64,000 nucleotides of DNA. It comes from Marinactinospora thermotolerans DSM 45154. Lineage in GTDB: Bacteria > Actinomycetota > Actinomycetes > Streptosporangiales > Streptosporangiaceae. The position numbers and the translations under genes were made by a program. The stretch spans positions 435,295 to 499,294 of the forward strand of contig NZ_FUWS01000001.1 in NCBI RefSeq assembly GCF_900167435.1. Reading direction: 5' to 3'. The notes under the pieces are model-generated. The model had not been told where the DNA came from, searched no databases, and saw only the letters and a list, made by a program, of their open reading frames with translations. Position 1 is the first letter of the stretch, and each line of letters opens with the position of its first letter. Positions 10,001 to 18,315 of the stretch are shown one piece after another.

Positions 10001-13000
10001 GAACTGGAGCGCCGCGTCGCCGATATCTGGCGCGACCTCCTCGGCACCGAGCGGGTCGGCGTGCACGACGACTTCTTCCTGGTCGGCGGCCACTCCATGC
10101 TCGCCGCGCAGCTGGTCCAGAGGATCGACGCCGAACTGGGGGTCCGCCTCCCCGTCAAACAGCTGTACCTGGAACCCACGGTGGACCGGATCGCCGCGGC
10201 GGTGGCGCGCGGTCAGGGACGCCTGGACGGCACGGGGTCGCGGGCGCAGGCGCCCGTGGGCGACGCCTCCCCCGACTGGGATTTCGTCCCGGGCGCAACG
10301 CCGTGGTTCGACGCAGAGCTGCACCGCGCTGTCGCCGACTTCGGTGCGACGGCCGCCCATCCGCTCTCCGTCGAGCAGCGTCGGGCGTGGCTGCTGGAGG
10401 ATCTCGGGGGCGCCCAGGCCGGTGTGCGTGCCCGGTTCCGCCTGGAGGAGCCGCTGGACTTCGCCGAAGCGCAGCGGAACCTCGGGGCCCTGGTGGCCGC
10501 CGAGGAGGCGTTGCGCAGCGTCTTCACCGAGGTCGCCGGGGTTCCCGTGCGGCTGGTGCTGCCCACCGCCGACATCGCCCTGTTCCGGGGCGGCCCCGAC
10601 GCGGCGGCCTTCGCGCACATCGCCGAGGAGCCGTTCTCCACGTCCACGGGACCGCTCCTGCGGGCGGTCCTGAGCGAGGGCGGAACCGAGCTGCTGCTCG
10701 TGGGGCACCGGCTGCTCTTCGACGAGACCTCCCTGGAGCACATCGCGGCAGCGGTGTCCGGCGCCCCGCGGGCCGCCGCAGCGCGGCTCAGCACCGTGCT
10801 GGCCCAGCGGCGGGAGTGGTTGGCGGGCCACGAGGCGCGCGCGGAGGCGGCCGAGTGGGCCGCGCGGGAGCAGCGGCCCGCGGCGACCGAGATCCCGCCG
10901 CCCGTGGCGCGCCCCGCCGTCCGCGGAGCCCGCAGGTCCCACGCCGCCGTGGACCGTGCCGGCCTGCCGCTCCAGGCGGTCGACACCCGTCTGTTGACCG
11001 CCGCCGCCCTCGCCGCCTGGCACCTGGTCCTCATGCGGCACTGCGGGCTGCGCACCGCGCGCAGCGGGCTCTTCCGGCCGCGTCCCGACTCCTATGGTCC
11101 CCTGCTCGGGGCCCTGGACGAGATGCGTCCCGTGCAGACCTCGGCCGAGGGCGGCACGATCGCCGAGGTGCTGCGCGCCGCCCTGGCCGAGCTCGACCAC
11201 ACCGCCCCGCGTCCGCCGCTGGCCTACCTCCTCGAACGCCACCCGCCCAAGCGGGACCTGAGCCGGGCGCCGTCCTTCCAGACGCAGCTGCGCGTCGTCG
11301 ACGCCCGCCCCCGTCCGCAGGGCGCCGGCCGAGGGCCGCGGCCCCTGCCCGAGGTCCCCTCGGCCACCGACGCCGATGTGGCGCTGCTCGTGCACGCGGA
11401 CGCGGACGTGCTGCGCGTGCGGGCCGACTTCGACGCCGACCTGTACACCGAGGCGTTCGTCCGCGGGGTGCTGGACGCCTACCTGCTGGCCCTGGAGGCG
11501 GTGCTCCAGGGCCCGGCGCCGGAGGCGGGCGTGGAGGATCTGCCGCTGCTCGCCCCGCAGGAGCAAGAGCGGGTCCTGGCCGCCGGCCGGGGGCCGCGGC
11601 GGGAGCGGGGACCGGAGACGGTCGTCCACCTCATCGGCGAGCGGGCACGGACGACCCCCCAGGCGACGGCCGTCCGCTGCCGGGGCGCCGGCATCGACTA
11701 CGCCACGCTGTGGGACCGCGCCTCCGTCGTGGCGGCGATCCTGGCCGAGGCCGGCGTGGCCCCGGGCGACCGGGTCGCCGTGATGATGCGGCGCACCCCC
11801 GACGCGCTGGCGGCGGCGATCGGGACCATGCGCGCCGGGGCGGTCCACGTCCCGATCGATCCCGCGCACCCCCGGCAGCGCGTCGAATACCTGTTGGACG
11901 ACTGCGCCCCGCGCGTGGTGCTGACCGAGTCCGCGGCCACGGGGGGCTGGGAACCACCCGGCCGGGTGCTCCGGCTCGACCAGCTCACCGCGCGCCCCGC
12001 CGGCGGCGCCCCGTTCGAGGCCCGGCCGGAGGGCATCGCCTGCCTGATCTACACCTCGGGCAGCAGCGGCGCGCCCAAGGGGGTGGAGGTGCCCCACGCG
12101 GGCCTGCTGAACAACATCGCCTGGCGCCAGGAAACCTGGGGGCTCACCCGTGAGGACCGCGTCCTGCACAACCACGCCTTCACCTTCGACCCCTCGCTGT
12201 GGGCCCTGTTGTGGCCGCTGACCGCCGGCGCCGCCGTCGTCCTCGCCTCCGATGAGGAGATGGGCGACCCCGTGGGGCTGATCCGGCTGCTGCGCGACGA
12301 AGGCGTGTCCGTCCTGGGCGGGGTGCCGTCGCTGATCGGGGCCTTGGCGGAGCACCCGGCCGCCGGGGAGTGCAGCCGGATCCGCCTCGTGCTCACCGGG
12401 GGCGAGGCCCTTCCCGAGGCGCTCATCACCCGCGTCCGCGGGCGGTGGCTGGCCGAGGTCGCCCAGCTGTACGGGCCCACGGAGGCGACCATCGACGGTT
12501 CGGCCTACCGGATCCCCCTTGGAGCCGCCGAGGAACGGCTCCCCGCCCCCGTCCCCATCGGCGGGCCGCTGGCCAACACCCAGATCCACGTCGTCGACTC
12601 CGAGCTGAGGCCGGTCCCCGACGGGGTGGTCGGCGAGATCGTGCTCGGCGGTGCCGGGGTCGCCCGCGGCTACCACCGCCGCCCCGGCCTGACCGCGGAG
12701 CGGTTCCTGCCCGACCCGTTCGGCCCTATCCCGGGCGCGCGCCTCTACCGCACCGGCGACCTCGGCCGGAGACTGCCCGACGGCGCCGTCCAGTTCCTCG
12801 GCCGCGTCGACGACCAGGTCAAGGTCCGCGGGTACCGGGTGGAGCTGGGCGAGGTGGACGCGGCCCTGACCAGCCGCGCCGATATCCGGGAGGCGGCCTG
12901 CGTGGTGCTCGACGCGGGCAGCGCCTCGGCGCGGCTGGCCGCGGCCATCGTCGCCGAGGAGGAGGCGGGGCCGGCCGCGGAGGGCTTCCGCGCAGCGCTG

Positions 13001-14632
13001 CGCGCCTCCCTGCCCGCGCACATGGTGCCCGATGTGGTGGAAACCGTCTCGGAGCTGCCGCGGACCCCGCACGGAAAGGTGGACCGGGCGGCCATCGCCG
13101 CCCTGTTCTCGACGCCGACCACCTCGCCGGTGCGCACCGCACCGCGCGACGAGGTGGAGCGCGAGGTCGCCGACCTGTTCTGCGACGTCCTCGGCCTGGA
13201 CGAGATCGACGTGCACACCGGTTTCTTCGAGGCCGGCGGGACCTCGATCAGCATCGCCCGGCTCACCTCGGTGCTGGTCGAGCGCCTGGGGGTGGAGATC
13301 CCGCTGCACGAGTTCTTCAAGGTGCCCACTGTGGCCGGTGTGGCCGAGGTGATCGGCATCTACCGCAAGGAGGGGATGGACGGCGTCTTGGCCCGCAAGC
13401 ACTCGGCGACCCTGGAGGCCGACGGGCGGTTGGACGCCGGGGTGAGCCCCGACGGGCTCCCGCACGCGAACTGGACGGCGCCGAACCGGGTGCTCCTGAC
13501 CGGCGCCACCGGCTACCTCGGGCTGCATCTGCTCGAAGAGCTCCTGCTCCGCACGGACGCGGAAGTCGTGTGCCTGTGCCGGGCGCGAGACGACGAGGCC
13601 GCGCAGCAGCGCATCGTCGAGGGCCTGCGCGGCTATGGCATCGATGTCGGCAGGCGCATCGAGCGGGTCCGCTGCCTGGCCGGCGACCTGGGCGAGCCCC
13701 GGCTCGGACTGGCGGAACAGAAGTGGAACGAGCTGGCCGAGACGGTCGATGCGATCTACCACAACGGGGCGCTGGTCAACTTCGTCTACCCCTACTCCGC
13801 GCTGAAGGAGCCCAACGTCGTCGGGACCCACCGCATCATCGAGCTCGCCTGCACCCGCACCTTGAAGGCGGTGCACTACGTCTCGACGATCGACACGCTC
13901 CTGGCCACCCACAGCCCTCGGCCGTTCCTGGAGAACGACGCGCCACTGCACTCCGCCGTCGGTGTGCCGGCCGGCTACACCGGGAGCAAGTGGGCGGCGG
14001 AGAAGGTCGTGAACATGGCGCGGGAGCGCGGCATCCCGGTGACCATCTTCCGCCCCGGCCTGATCATGGGCCACACGCGCTCGGGCGTGACCCAGACCAC
14101 CGACTACCTGCTGGTGGCGCTGCGCGGCTATCTGGCCATGGGGGTCGTTCCCGACTTCCCGAGGATCCTCGACTCCGTGCCGGTGGACTACACCGCGCAG
14201 GCGATCGTGCACATCTCGCTGCAAAGCGATTCCCTGGGCGAGTTCTACCACGTGTTCAATCCGCGCCCCATTCCGACGCAGCAGTTCGCCGAGTGGGTCA
14301 GAACCTACGGCTATGAATTCGACACCGTCCCGTTCGAGGAAGGCCGACGGCGGGCCCTGGAAGTCGGCCCGGCCCACCCGCTCTACCCCATCGCCCCGCT
14401 GGTCCGAGACGCCTCCGTAGAGACCTACCGGGCCCTGGACCCCCGCTACATCCACGAGACCCGGCCCGAAGAGGAATGCGCGAACACCCTTCGCCAGCTG
14501 GCGGGGTCGGGAATCTCCTGCCCGCCCATCGACGAATCGATGGCGCATTCGATCCTTCGCTATCTGGAGGGGATCGGGTTCCTGCCGAGCCCCACCGGCG
14601 AGGGCTCCAGCGCGAACGGAAGGAGCCACTGA
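7073..14632 (+). CDS. Dimodular NRPS, C-A(Gly)-T-C*-A(Tyr-like)-T-reductase
   Basis: A 2519-residue synthetase. C1 (about 10-450) has HHAVCDG. A1 (490-960) gives the pocket code DILQLGLIWK, the glycine code. T1 has GGHSM near residue 1007. The second C-like domain (1085-1495) reads GHRLLFDETS where HHxxxDG is expected, so one His and the Gly are lost. A2 (1520-2010) gives DPWGLGLIDK, close to the code I recall for modified tyrosine in saframycin terminal modules. T2 has GGTSIS. The C-terminal thioester reductase has GATGYLG and catalytic YTGSK. By analogy with SfmB plus SfmC, it would add Gly, reduce the peptidyl thioester to an aldehyde, and use the degenerate C domain for Pictet-Spengler cyclisation with a tyrosine derivative. 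GTG 7073 is chosen for AAGGAG 6 bases upstream; GTG 7007, overlapping the previous stop, is an alternative. Confidence 0.93.
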   Translation: MTDLVNSGPVAVPASPGQQRLWFLGELNAAATRAYNVCVRIDLRGTLDQRALQAALNTVVDRHEALRTGLRTVEGRLLQVIVPSAAVTLRSTDTDAEDLPRLLAGEARRGWHLARPPLMRALLARLDPAHHVLALCVHHAVCDGLSLQIVADELLAAYRAHAAGQPPALAEVELHFADFVGHAYPEPADGAPPARKAAEKYWEETLAGAPRSLDLPTDRARPAQPSFSGGQVPVAVPAGLTADLRAWAARNRTTLAGVFLAAYAAVLSRNGGTDDLLIGLPVANRDRPELAGVVGYLANTCPVRADLRDDPDLGTLARRMGRAVTGLLPHAHLPFSDLVKSVGAERTLDRNPLFQVMLSLQQEATTEYRLPDLTAEVSEVASGTARLDLALFLVESASGGCRGVLEYSDELFERSTAERLVRQFLVLLERLSAEDPSPVSVLPLSRAEEGQESARSASPPSAPERDLEPHAAYAPWPAVLRRAESRPDLTAVVADDGTLTYRELVAAVRETATALQAAGIRPGDRVGVHCHRGRRTVVALLACWCASAVYVPVAPDLPVARRTAMLTQAGVRSVLCDAPDEVPPPFANATLPIALAADSGPGQDFPGDRAPQATAPAYVMFTSGTTGRPKPVLLSHGNLAVFLEGLTSLIGLAEKETLLALTTTTFDISLLELLGPLVTGGTVHVAGDDVAADGATLAALLSRPGVTTAQATPAVWRLALDGGWRPPAGFRILCGGEALPADLAEELTATDAQVWNLYGPTETTIWSCAARLTPGSPVTIGSPIPGTAAVVVDTEMRPVPPGICGELLIGGRGVGLGYPGHPGATAERFLPDPWRPGLLYRTGDIVRRRPDGRLEFVGRTDDQVKVRGHRLEPAEVESALRGAPGVDDCAVTVAGQGASARVVAHIVPAPGAAADQAWARTVREHAAQTLPEAVVPAELYEIDRVPLTPHGKVDRRALAGLGRRMDLGAEYTEPRTELERRVADIWRDLLGTERVGVHDDFFLVGGHSMLAAQLVQRIDAELGVRLPVKQLYLEPTVDRIAAAVARGQGRLDGTGSRAQAPVGDASPDWDFVPGATPWFDAELHRAVADFGATAAHPLSVEQRRAWLLEDLGGAQAGVRARFRLEEPLDFAEAQRNLGALVAAEEALRSVFTEVAGVPVRLVLPTADIALFRGGPDAAAFAHIAEEPFSTSTGPLLRAVLSEGGTELLLVGHRLLFDETSLEHIAAAVSGAPRAAAARLSTVLAQRREWLAGHEARAEAAEWAAREQRPAATEIPPPVARPAVRGARRSHAAVDRAGLPLQAVDTRLLTAAALAAWHLVLMRHCGLRTARSGLFRPRPDSYGPLLGALDEMRPVQTSAEGGTIAEVLRAALAELDHTAPRPPLAYLLERHPPKRDLSRAPSFQTQLRVVDARPRPQGAGRGPRPLPEVPSATDADVALLVHADADVLRVRADFDADLYTEAFVRGVLDAYLLALEAVLQGPAPEAGVEDLPLLAPQEQERVLAAGRGPRRERGPETVVHLIGERARTTPQATAVRCRGAGIDYATLWDRASVVAAILAEAGVAPGDRVAVMMRRTPDALAAAIGTMRAGAVHVPIDPAHPRQRVEYLLDDCAPRVVLTESAATGGWEPPGRVLRLDQLTARPAGGAPFEARPEGIACLIYTSGSSGAPKGVEVPHAGLLNNIAWRQETWGLTREDRVLHNHAFTFDPSLWALLWPLTAGAAVVLASDEEMGDPVGLIRLLRDEGVSVLGGVPSLIGALAEHPAAGECSRIRLVLTGGEALPEALITRVRGRWLAEVAQLYGPTEATIDGSAYRIPLGAAEERLPAPVPIGGPLANTQIHVVDSELRPVPDGVVGEIVLGGAGVARGYHRRPGLTAERFLPDPFGPIPGARLYRTGDLGRRLPDGAVQFLGRVDDQVKVRGYRVELGEVDAALTSRADIREAACVVLDAGSASARLAAAIVAEEEAGPAAEGFRAALRASLPAHMVPDVVETVSELPRTPHGKVDRAAIAALFSTPTTSPVRTAPRDEVEREVADLFCDVLGLDEIDVHTGFFEAGGTSISIARLTSVLVERLGVEIPLHEFFKVPTVAGVAEVIGIYRKEGMDGVLARKHSATLEADGRLDAGVSPDGLPHANWTAPNRVLLTGATGYLGLHLLEELLLRTDAEVVCLCRARDDEAAQQRIVEGLRGYGIDVGRRIERVRCLAGDLGEPRLGLAEQKWNELAETVDAIYHNGALVNFVYPYSALKEPNVVGTHRIIELACTRTLKAVHYVSTIDTLLATHSPRPFLENDAPLHSAVGVPAGYTGSKWAAEKVVNMARERGIPVTIFRPGLIMGHTRSGVTQTTDYLLVALRGYLAMGVVPDFPRILDSVPVDYTAQAIVHISLQSDSLGEFYHVFNPRPIPTQQFAEWVRTYGYEFDTVPFEEGRRRALEVGPAHPLYPIAPLVRDASVETYRALDPRYIHETRPEEECANTLRQLAGSGISCPPIDESMAHSILRYLEGIGFLPSPTGEGSSANGRSH

Positions 14633-15684
14633 TGGATTGGAGTCCGTCCCAGTCGGCCGACATCCCGTTCCATCTGGGAATCCCCGAAGAGCTGACCGCC
14701 CTGCCCCCGATCGGCCCGGTGCCAGACCTGGTCGCGCCGATCACCGAACGGACCGGCGCCATCGATGTCCGCGGTGATCTCTCCCTGTTCGCCGAGGCGA
14801 TGCGGGCCGCGCGCAAGACGCTGCCCCTCCCCGCCCCCGAACCGGTCGAGGCGGACCCGAGGGAGTCGCAGGCCAACCGGGACAACGACGAGGCGTTCGG
14901 CATCGTCCGGGTGGCCGGACCGCCGCTGCTGCTGATGCTCGACGGTCTGCTCAAGGCCGCCGCCGGGGTGGTCGAGGCGGCGGCGGACTACGGGACGCGC
15001 ATTCCCGCGGAGGAGTGGGCCGACCTGGTGCACGGCTTCGACACGGTGCTCGGCTGGCTCGGCGGGGACGACCGGCCGTCCTCTCCGCCGCCCCTGGCCT
15101 TCCCGCCCGAGGAGGGGCCGGAGTCCAACGCCGACGATGGCGTCCTCGTCCGGTGGGTGCGAGGCCACCACCTGTTCATGGCGATCTGCCAGGCGTGCGC
15201 GCTCGCCCTGGCCCACGCCCGCCAGGCGCAGCAGCGCGGAGCCCTGGCATCCGCCCGCACCGCCCTCGGGGTGGCCGCCGTGATGATGGGCAGCGGACGC
15301 GCCACGCTGCGCTTCGCCGCCGATGCCAGCCCGACCGACTACACCACGCGGATCCGTCCCACCCTCATGCCGCCCGTCGCCCCTCCGAGGATGAGCGGCC
15401 TGCACTGGCGGGACCACGAGGAGCTGATCCGTCAGATCCGAGCCGTGAGCCGTTCCTGGGCCCAGTTCGCCCGGCACGCCCCCGGGCAGGTGGAGGAGTT
15501 CGAGTCGGTCCTGGCGACCACCTACGACGCGCACCGCAACGTCTGCGCGCACTTCGTCGGCGAGGAGCCGAGCCTGCTCGCCTCCTCGGGGTCGCGCGGT
15601 CCGGCCTCCTTGTCGGGCCCCAGCGTGCTGGGCCGGCTGCGCCGCCAAAGGCTGTCGCTGCTGTCCTTGCCGCCGCGGGAGTGA
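14632..15684 (+). CDS. Heme-dependent tyrosine hydroxylase, SfmD/LmbB2-like
   Basis: A 350-residue mainly helical protein. I assign it to the SfmD/LmbB2 group of heme enzymes, relatives of tryptophan 2,3-dioxygenase that use peroxide to hydroxylate tyrosine at C3. This family has an unusual HxnHxxxC heme motif. Here His301-Arg-Asn-Val-Cys305 supplies the HxxxC part, and an upstream pair in RGHHLFMAIC (about residues 178-187) can supply the other His. The start overlaps the NRPS stop (TGATG), with AAGGAGCC inside the NRPS end. The position directly after the reductase-ended NRPS and before the M28 peptidase matches sfmC-sfmD-sfmE. Probable role: ring hydroxylation in making the tyrosine-derived building block, before or after O-/C-methylation. 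Confidence 0.78.
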   Translation: MDWSPSQSADIPFHLGIPEELTALPPIGPVPDLVAPITERTGAIDVRGDLSLFAEAMRAARKTLPLPAPEPVEADPRESQANRDNDEAFGIVRVAGPPLLLMLDGLLKAAAGVVEAAADYGTRIPAEEWADLVHGFDTVLGWLGGDDRPSSPPPLAFPPEEGPESNADDGVLVRWVRGHHLFMAICQACALALAHARQAQQRGALASARTALGVAAVMMGSGRATLRFAADASPTDYTTRIRPTLMPPVAPPRMSGLHWRDHEELIRQIRAVSRSWAQFARHAPGQVEEFESVLATTYDAHRNVCAHFVGEEPSLLASSGSRGPASLSGPSVLGRLRRQRLSLLSLPPRE

Positions 15685-15737
15685 CCTGTCGCCGAAACCC
15701 GCCAGACCACCGTCGGCTCCGAAGAAGGAGAACGTCC

Positions 15738-18047
15738 ATGCCCCCCATCGCCAAGGCACTGACCGGGGTCGGGCTGCCGCTGGCCCTTGTGGCCGGGGCG
15801 GCGGCGGCGATCCGGGCCATGCGCCCGCCCGCGCCGGTCACTGCCGAGGCTCCGCCCGACCACTTCTCGGCGGAGCGGGCGCAACGCCATCTGCACACGA
15901 TCGCGCGGGAGCCGCGGCCCACCGGCTCCCCCGCCGCGGAGAAGGCCCGAGCCTACCTGGTCGAGGAGTTGACGCGGGCGGGATTCGACGTCCACGTGCA
16001 GGAGACCGTGGCCGCCGAGGGGTACGGCCGCATGCCCTACGGCCCCGCCAACCTGGCCGCCGGCAAGATCCACAACATCGTGGCCCGCCTGCCGGGAACG
16101 TCCCCCGGAGGCAAGGCGGTGCTCCTGACCAGCCACTACGACTCGGTCGCCCAGGGGCCCGGGGCCAGCGACGCCGGCGTCCCGGCCGCGGCGCTGGTCG
16201 AGGTCGCCCGCGCGTTGCAGAGCCGCGGTCCGGGCCGCAACGATGTCGTCATCGCCCTCACCGACGGCGAGGAACTGGGGCTCTTGGGCGCCAAAGCGCT
16301 CTTCGAGGAGGAGCCGTTGGCCCGGCGGGTCGGCGCGATGCTGAACTTCGAGGCGCGCGGCACCTCCGGCCCCGTCCTGATGTTCGAGACCGGGTCCGGC
16401 GAAGCGGACCTGGTGGCGGCCTTGACCCGCAGCGGCCTTCCCCATTTCGTCGATTCCCTGTTCGGCGAGGTGTACCGGCGCATCCCCAACAGCACCGACT
16501 TCGCCGTCGCGCGCGCGTGGGGGATTCCCGGACTCAACTTCGCCCACATCGGCGACTTCGCCTACTACCACACGCGCCTGGACGACATCGAACATGTCGA
16601 TCCCGCCAGTCTGCAACACCACGGGGAGCTCGCACTCGCGCTCGCCGAGCGGCTGCGCAACACCGACCTGTCCGCTCTTGAGGAGCGGGAGTCGGCCTAC
16701 TTCACCGTCGCCAACGGCGTGACCCTCTCCTATCCCCGGTGGGCGGCCGGCCCGCTGGCCGCCGCCGCGGCCGCGCTCTGGGCGGGGGCCCTCGCGCGCT
16801 GGATGCGAAGGTCCGGCATCTCGCCGCGCGACCTGTTGCGCGGGCAGGCGGCGCTGTGGGGGCGGCTGGCGGGAGGAGCGTTGGCCGCCCAGGGGCTGGT
16901 GTCCCTGCTGGGCCGGGTCCGCCCGGAGTTCCGCCGCCACGGCGACTTCTACCGCTCCGAGGAGCTGTTCGCCACGCTGGGGCTGCTCTCGATGGCCGGT
17001 GCGGCCACCCGCCGACCGGGCTTGGACGAGCTCCGGATGGCCTCGGCCGCGGTCCCGCTGGCCGCCGCGGCCCTGGGCTGCGCCCGGTGGCTGCCCGGCG
17101 CCGCGCATCTTCCCGCCCTGCCCCTGGTGGGCAGCGGGATCGCCCTGCTCACGGCCACCTCCCCGAGGTCGAGCGTCCGCCTCCTCGGGCAGGTGGCGGC
17201 GGCCGTCCCCGCCGTGGCGCTGCTCGCCCCGCGCGCCGCGCTCACCTACCAGGGGCTGACCCCCCGGATCGCCGTACCGGCCATGGCGCTGCTACAGCTG
17301 GGCGGAGAGCTCGCCGGACCGCTCATGTGGCGCCAGACCGGGAAGCGGACGCGGCGCCTGCTGCTGGGGACCTGCCTGACGGCCGCCGGCGCGCTGGCCC
17401 TACGCCAGTTCCGGTTGGCGCGCCCGACGCCGGACCGCCCCCACCCCTATGCGCTGATGTACCTGGTCGACACCGACCGGCGGCGGGCGTTCTGGCTGAG
17501 CACCGACGACGCGCCGGGGGAGGCCACCCGGCCGTTCCTGGGTGACCGCCCCGGCAAAGGCCCCCTCGACGTCTACTTCCCGGGGTGGAACAGGGACCTC
17601 CTGCACGCGCCGGCAGCCCTGCTGGAGCTGCCACCCCCCGTGCTCGACGTGGTCTCGGAGAAAACGCACGAGCACGGGCGGCGCGTGGTGGTCGACGTGT
17701 CCTCCCCCCGAGGAGCCCGCCAGATCTCGCTGGCCGTGCGTTCCGGCGCGGTGCGCTCCTGGTCACTGGTCGGGGGGCCGGCTTCCGTCCCCACCTCCCC
17801 CGCCGACGACGGGCCGTGGGAGTTGTGGCTGCACGCCGTCCCCGCCGAAGGTTTCCGCCTGGTGCTGGAGCTGACGCGCGAACCGGTGCTGCTGCGCGTG
17901 GCCGACCGCTCCGACGGCCTCCCTAACCCGGCCGGGGACGACCGCTTCCCCACGCCCGCGGGGAACCCCGCCCACACCCCCGCGGCCTGCCTCGACGTCG
18001 AGGGATGGTCCAACGGGACCCTGGCCGTCACGGAGAAGACCCTGTGA
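15738..18047 (+). CDS. Membrane-bound M28 metallopeptidase (SfmE/NapG-like)
   Basis: A 769-residue protein. A short N-terminal hydrophobic segment (about residues 8-24) is followed by an M28 Zn-peptidase domain (40-320). Metal ligands are visible: SHYDSV, GASDAG, DGEELG with the catalytic Glu-Glu pair, and YYHTRLDDIEH. The next 250 residues hold several hydrophobic helices (roughly 330-560), and the last 200 form a soluble tail. This is the layout of ER-type/actinobacterial membrane M28 peptidases. In saframycin and naphthyridinomycin pathways, SfmE and NapG remove the N-terminal acyl or acyl-peptide leader at the membrane, turning an inactive prodrug into the active amine. The same role is inferred here from the gene order and from the need to remove the NRPS leader. 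Confidence 0.85.
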   Translation: MPPIAKALTGVGLPLALVAGAAAAIRAMRPPAPVTAEAPPDHFSAERAQRHLHTIAREPRPTGSPAAEKARAYLVEELTRAGFDVHVQETVAAEGYGRMPYGPANLAAGKIHNIVARLPGTSPGGKAVLLTSHYDSVAQGPGASDAGVPAAALVEVARALQSRGPGRNDVVIALTDGEELGLLGAKALFEEEPLARRVGAMLNFEARGTSGPVLMFETGSGEADLVAALTRSGLPHFVDSLFGEVYRRIPNSTDFAVARAWGIPGLNFAHIGDFAYYHTRLDDIEHVDPASLQHHGELALALAERLRNTDLSALEERESAYFTVANGVTLSYPRWAAGPLAAAAAALWAGALARWMRRSGISPRDLLRGQAALWGRLAGGALAAQGLVSLLGRVRPEFRRHGDFYRSEELFATLGLLSMAGAATRRPGLDELRMASAAVPLAAAALGCARWLPGAAHLPALPLVGSGIALLTATSPRSSVRLLGQVAAAVPAVALLAPRAALTYQGLTPRIAVPAMALLQLGGELAGPLMWRQTGKRTRRLLLGTCLTAAGALALRQFRLARPTPDRPHPYALMYLVDTDRRRAFWLSTDDAPGEATRPFLGDRPGKGPLDVYFPGWNRDLLHAPAALLELPPPVLDVVSEKTHEHGRRVVVDVSSPRGARQISLAVRSGAVRSWSLVGGPASVPTSPADDGPWELWLHAVPAEGFRLVLELTREPVLLRVADRSDGLPNPAGDDRFPTPAGNPAHTPAACLDVEGWSNGTLAVTEKTL

Positions 18048-18070
18048 ACCTCGCACGAAAGGAGCCCCCC

Positions 18071-18268
18071 ATGTCCGCCTTCCTGTCGGACGACCCGGAC
18101 TACCCCTGCACCGTGGTGGTGAACGAGGCCGGAGACCGCTCGCTGTGGCCGCGAAACCGCGACATCCCCCCGGGCTGGCGCGCCGCGGGTTTCTCCGGGA
18201 CCAGGGCGCACTGCCTCGCCCACATCGAAGGGCTCCACGCCTCCGCCTCCGAGGTCTCCCCCTCCTGA
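18071..18268 (+). CDS. MbtH-like protein, adenylation-domain partner
   Basis: A 65-residue protein with the family signature: NEAGDRSLWP, then PPGWRAAGFSGTRAHCLAHI. MbtH-like proteins bind NRPS adenylation domains and support their solubility and activity. It sits 23 bases after the M28 peptidase with an AAAGGAG site and is translated with the NRPS operon. Likely partners are the A-domains of the dimodular NRPS or the stand-alone A enzyme. The position after the peptidase corresponds to sfmF as I recall it. Confidence 0.96.
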   Translation: MSAFLSDDPDYPCTVVVNEAGDRSLWPRNRDIPPGWRAAGFSGTRAHCLAHIEGLHASASEVSPS

Positions 18269-18315
18269 CATCGAAGTCGTGGCGAGACGGACCGTTCAAG
18301 CAACCAGGAGGCGAA

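Noticed and set aside
8975-14629. Very long leftward open frame opposite the dimodular NRPS
   Set aside because: It mirrors the NRPS codon pattern, has no domain motifs and is rich in Arg, Gly and His. This is the usual antisense shadow of a high-GC gene.
7073-14632. Pyrrolobenzodiazepine-type assignment for the NRPS
   Set aside because: PBD synthetases also end in a reductase and their clusters have a LmbB2-like hydroxylase, but the glycine code, the degenerate C domain, the membrane M28 peptidase, MbtH and the BBE oxidase fit THIQ pathways better. No dehydroproline-branch dioxygenase or anthranilate A domain is present.
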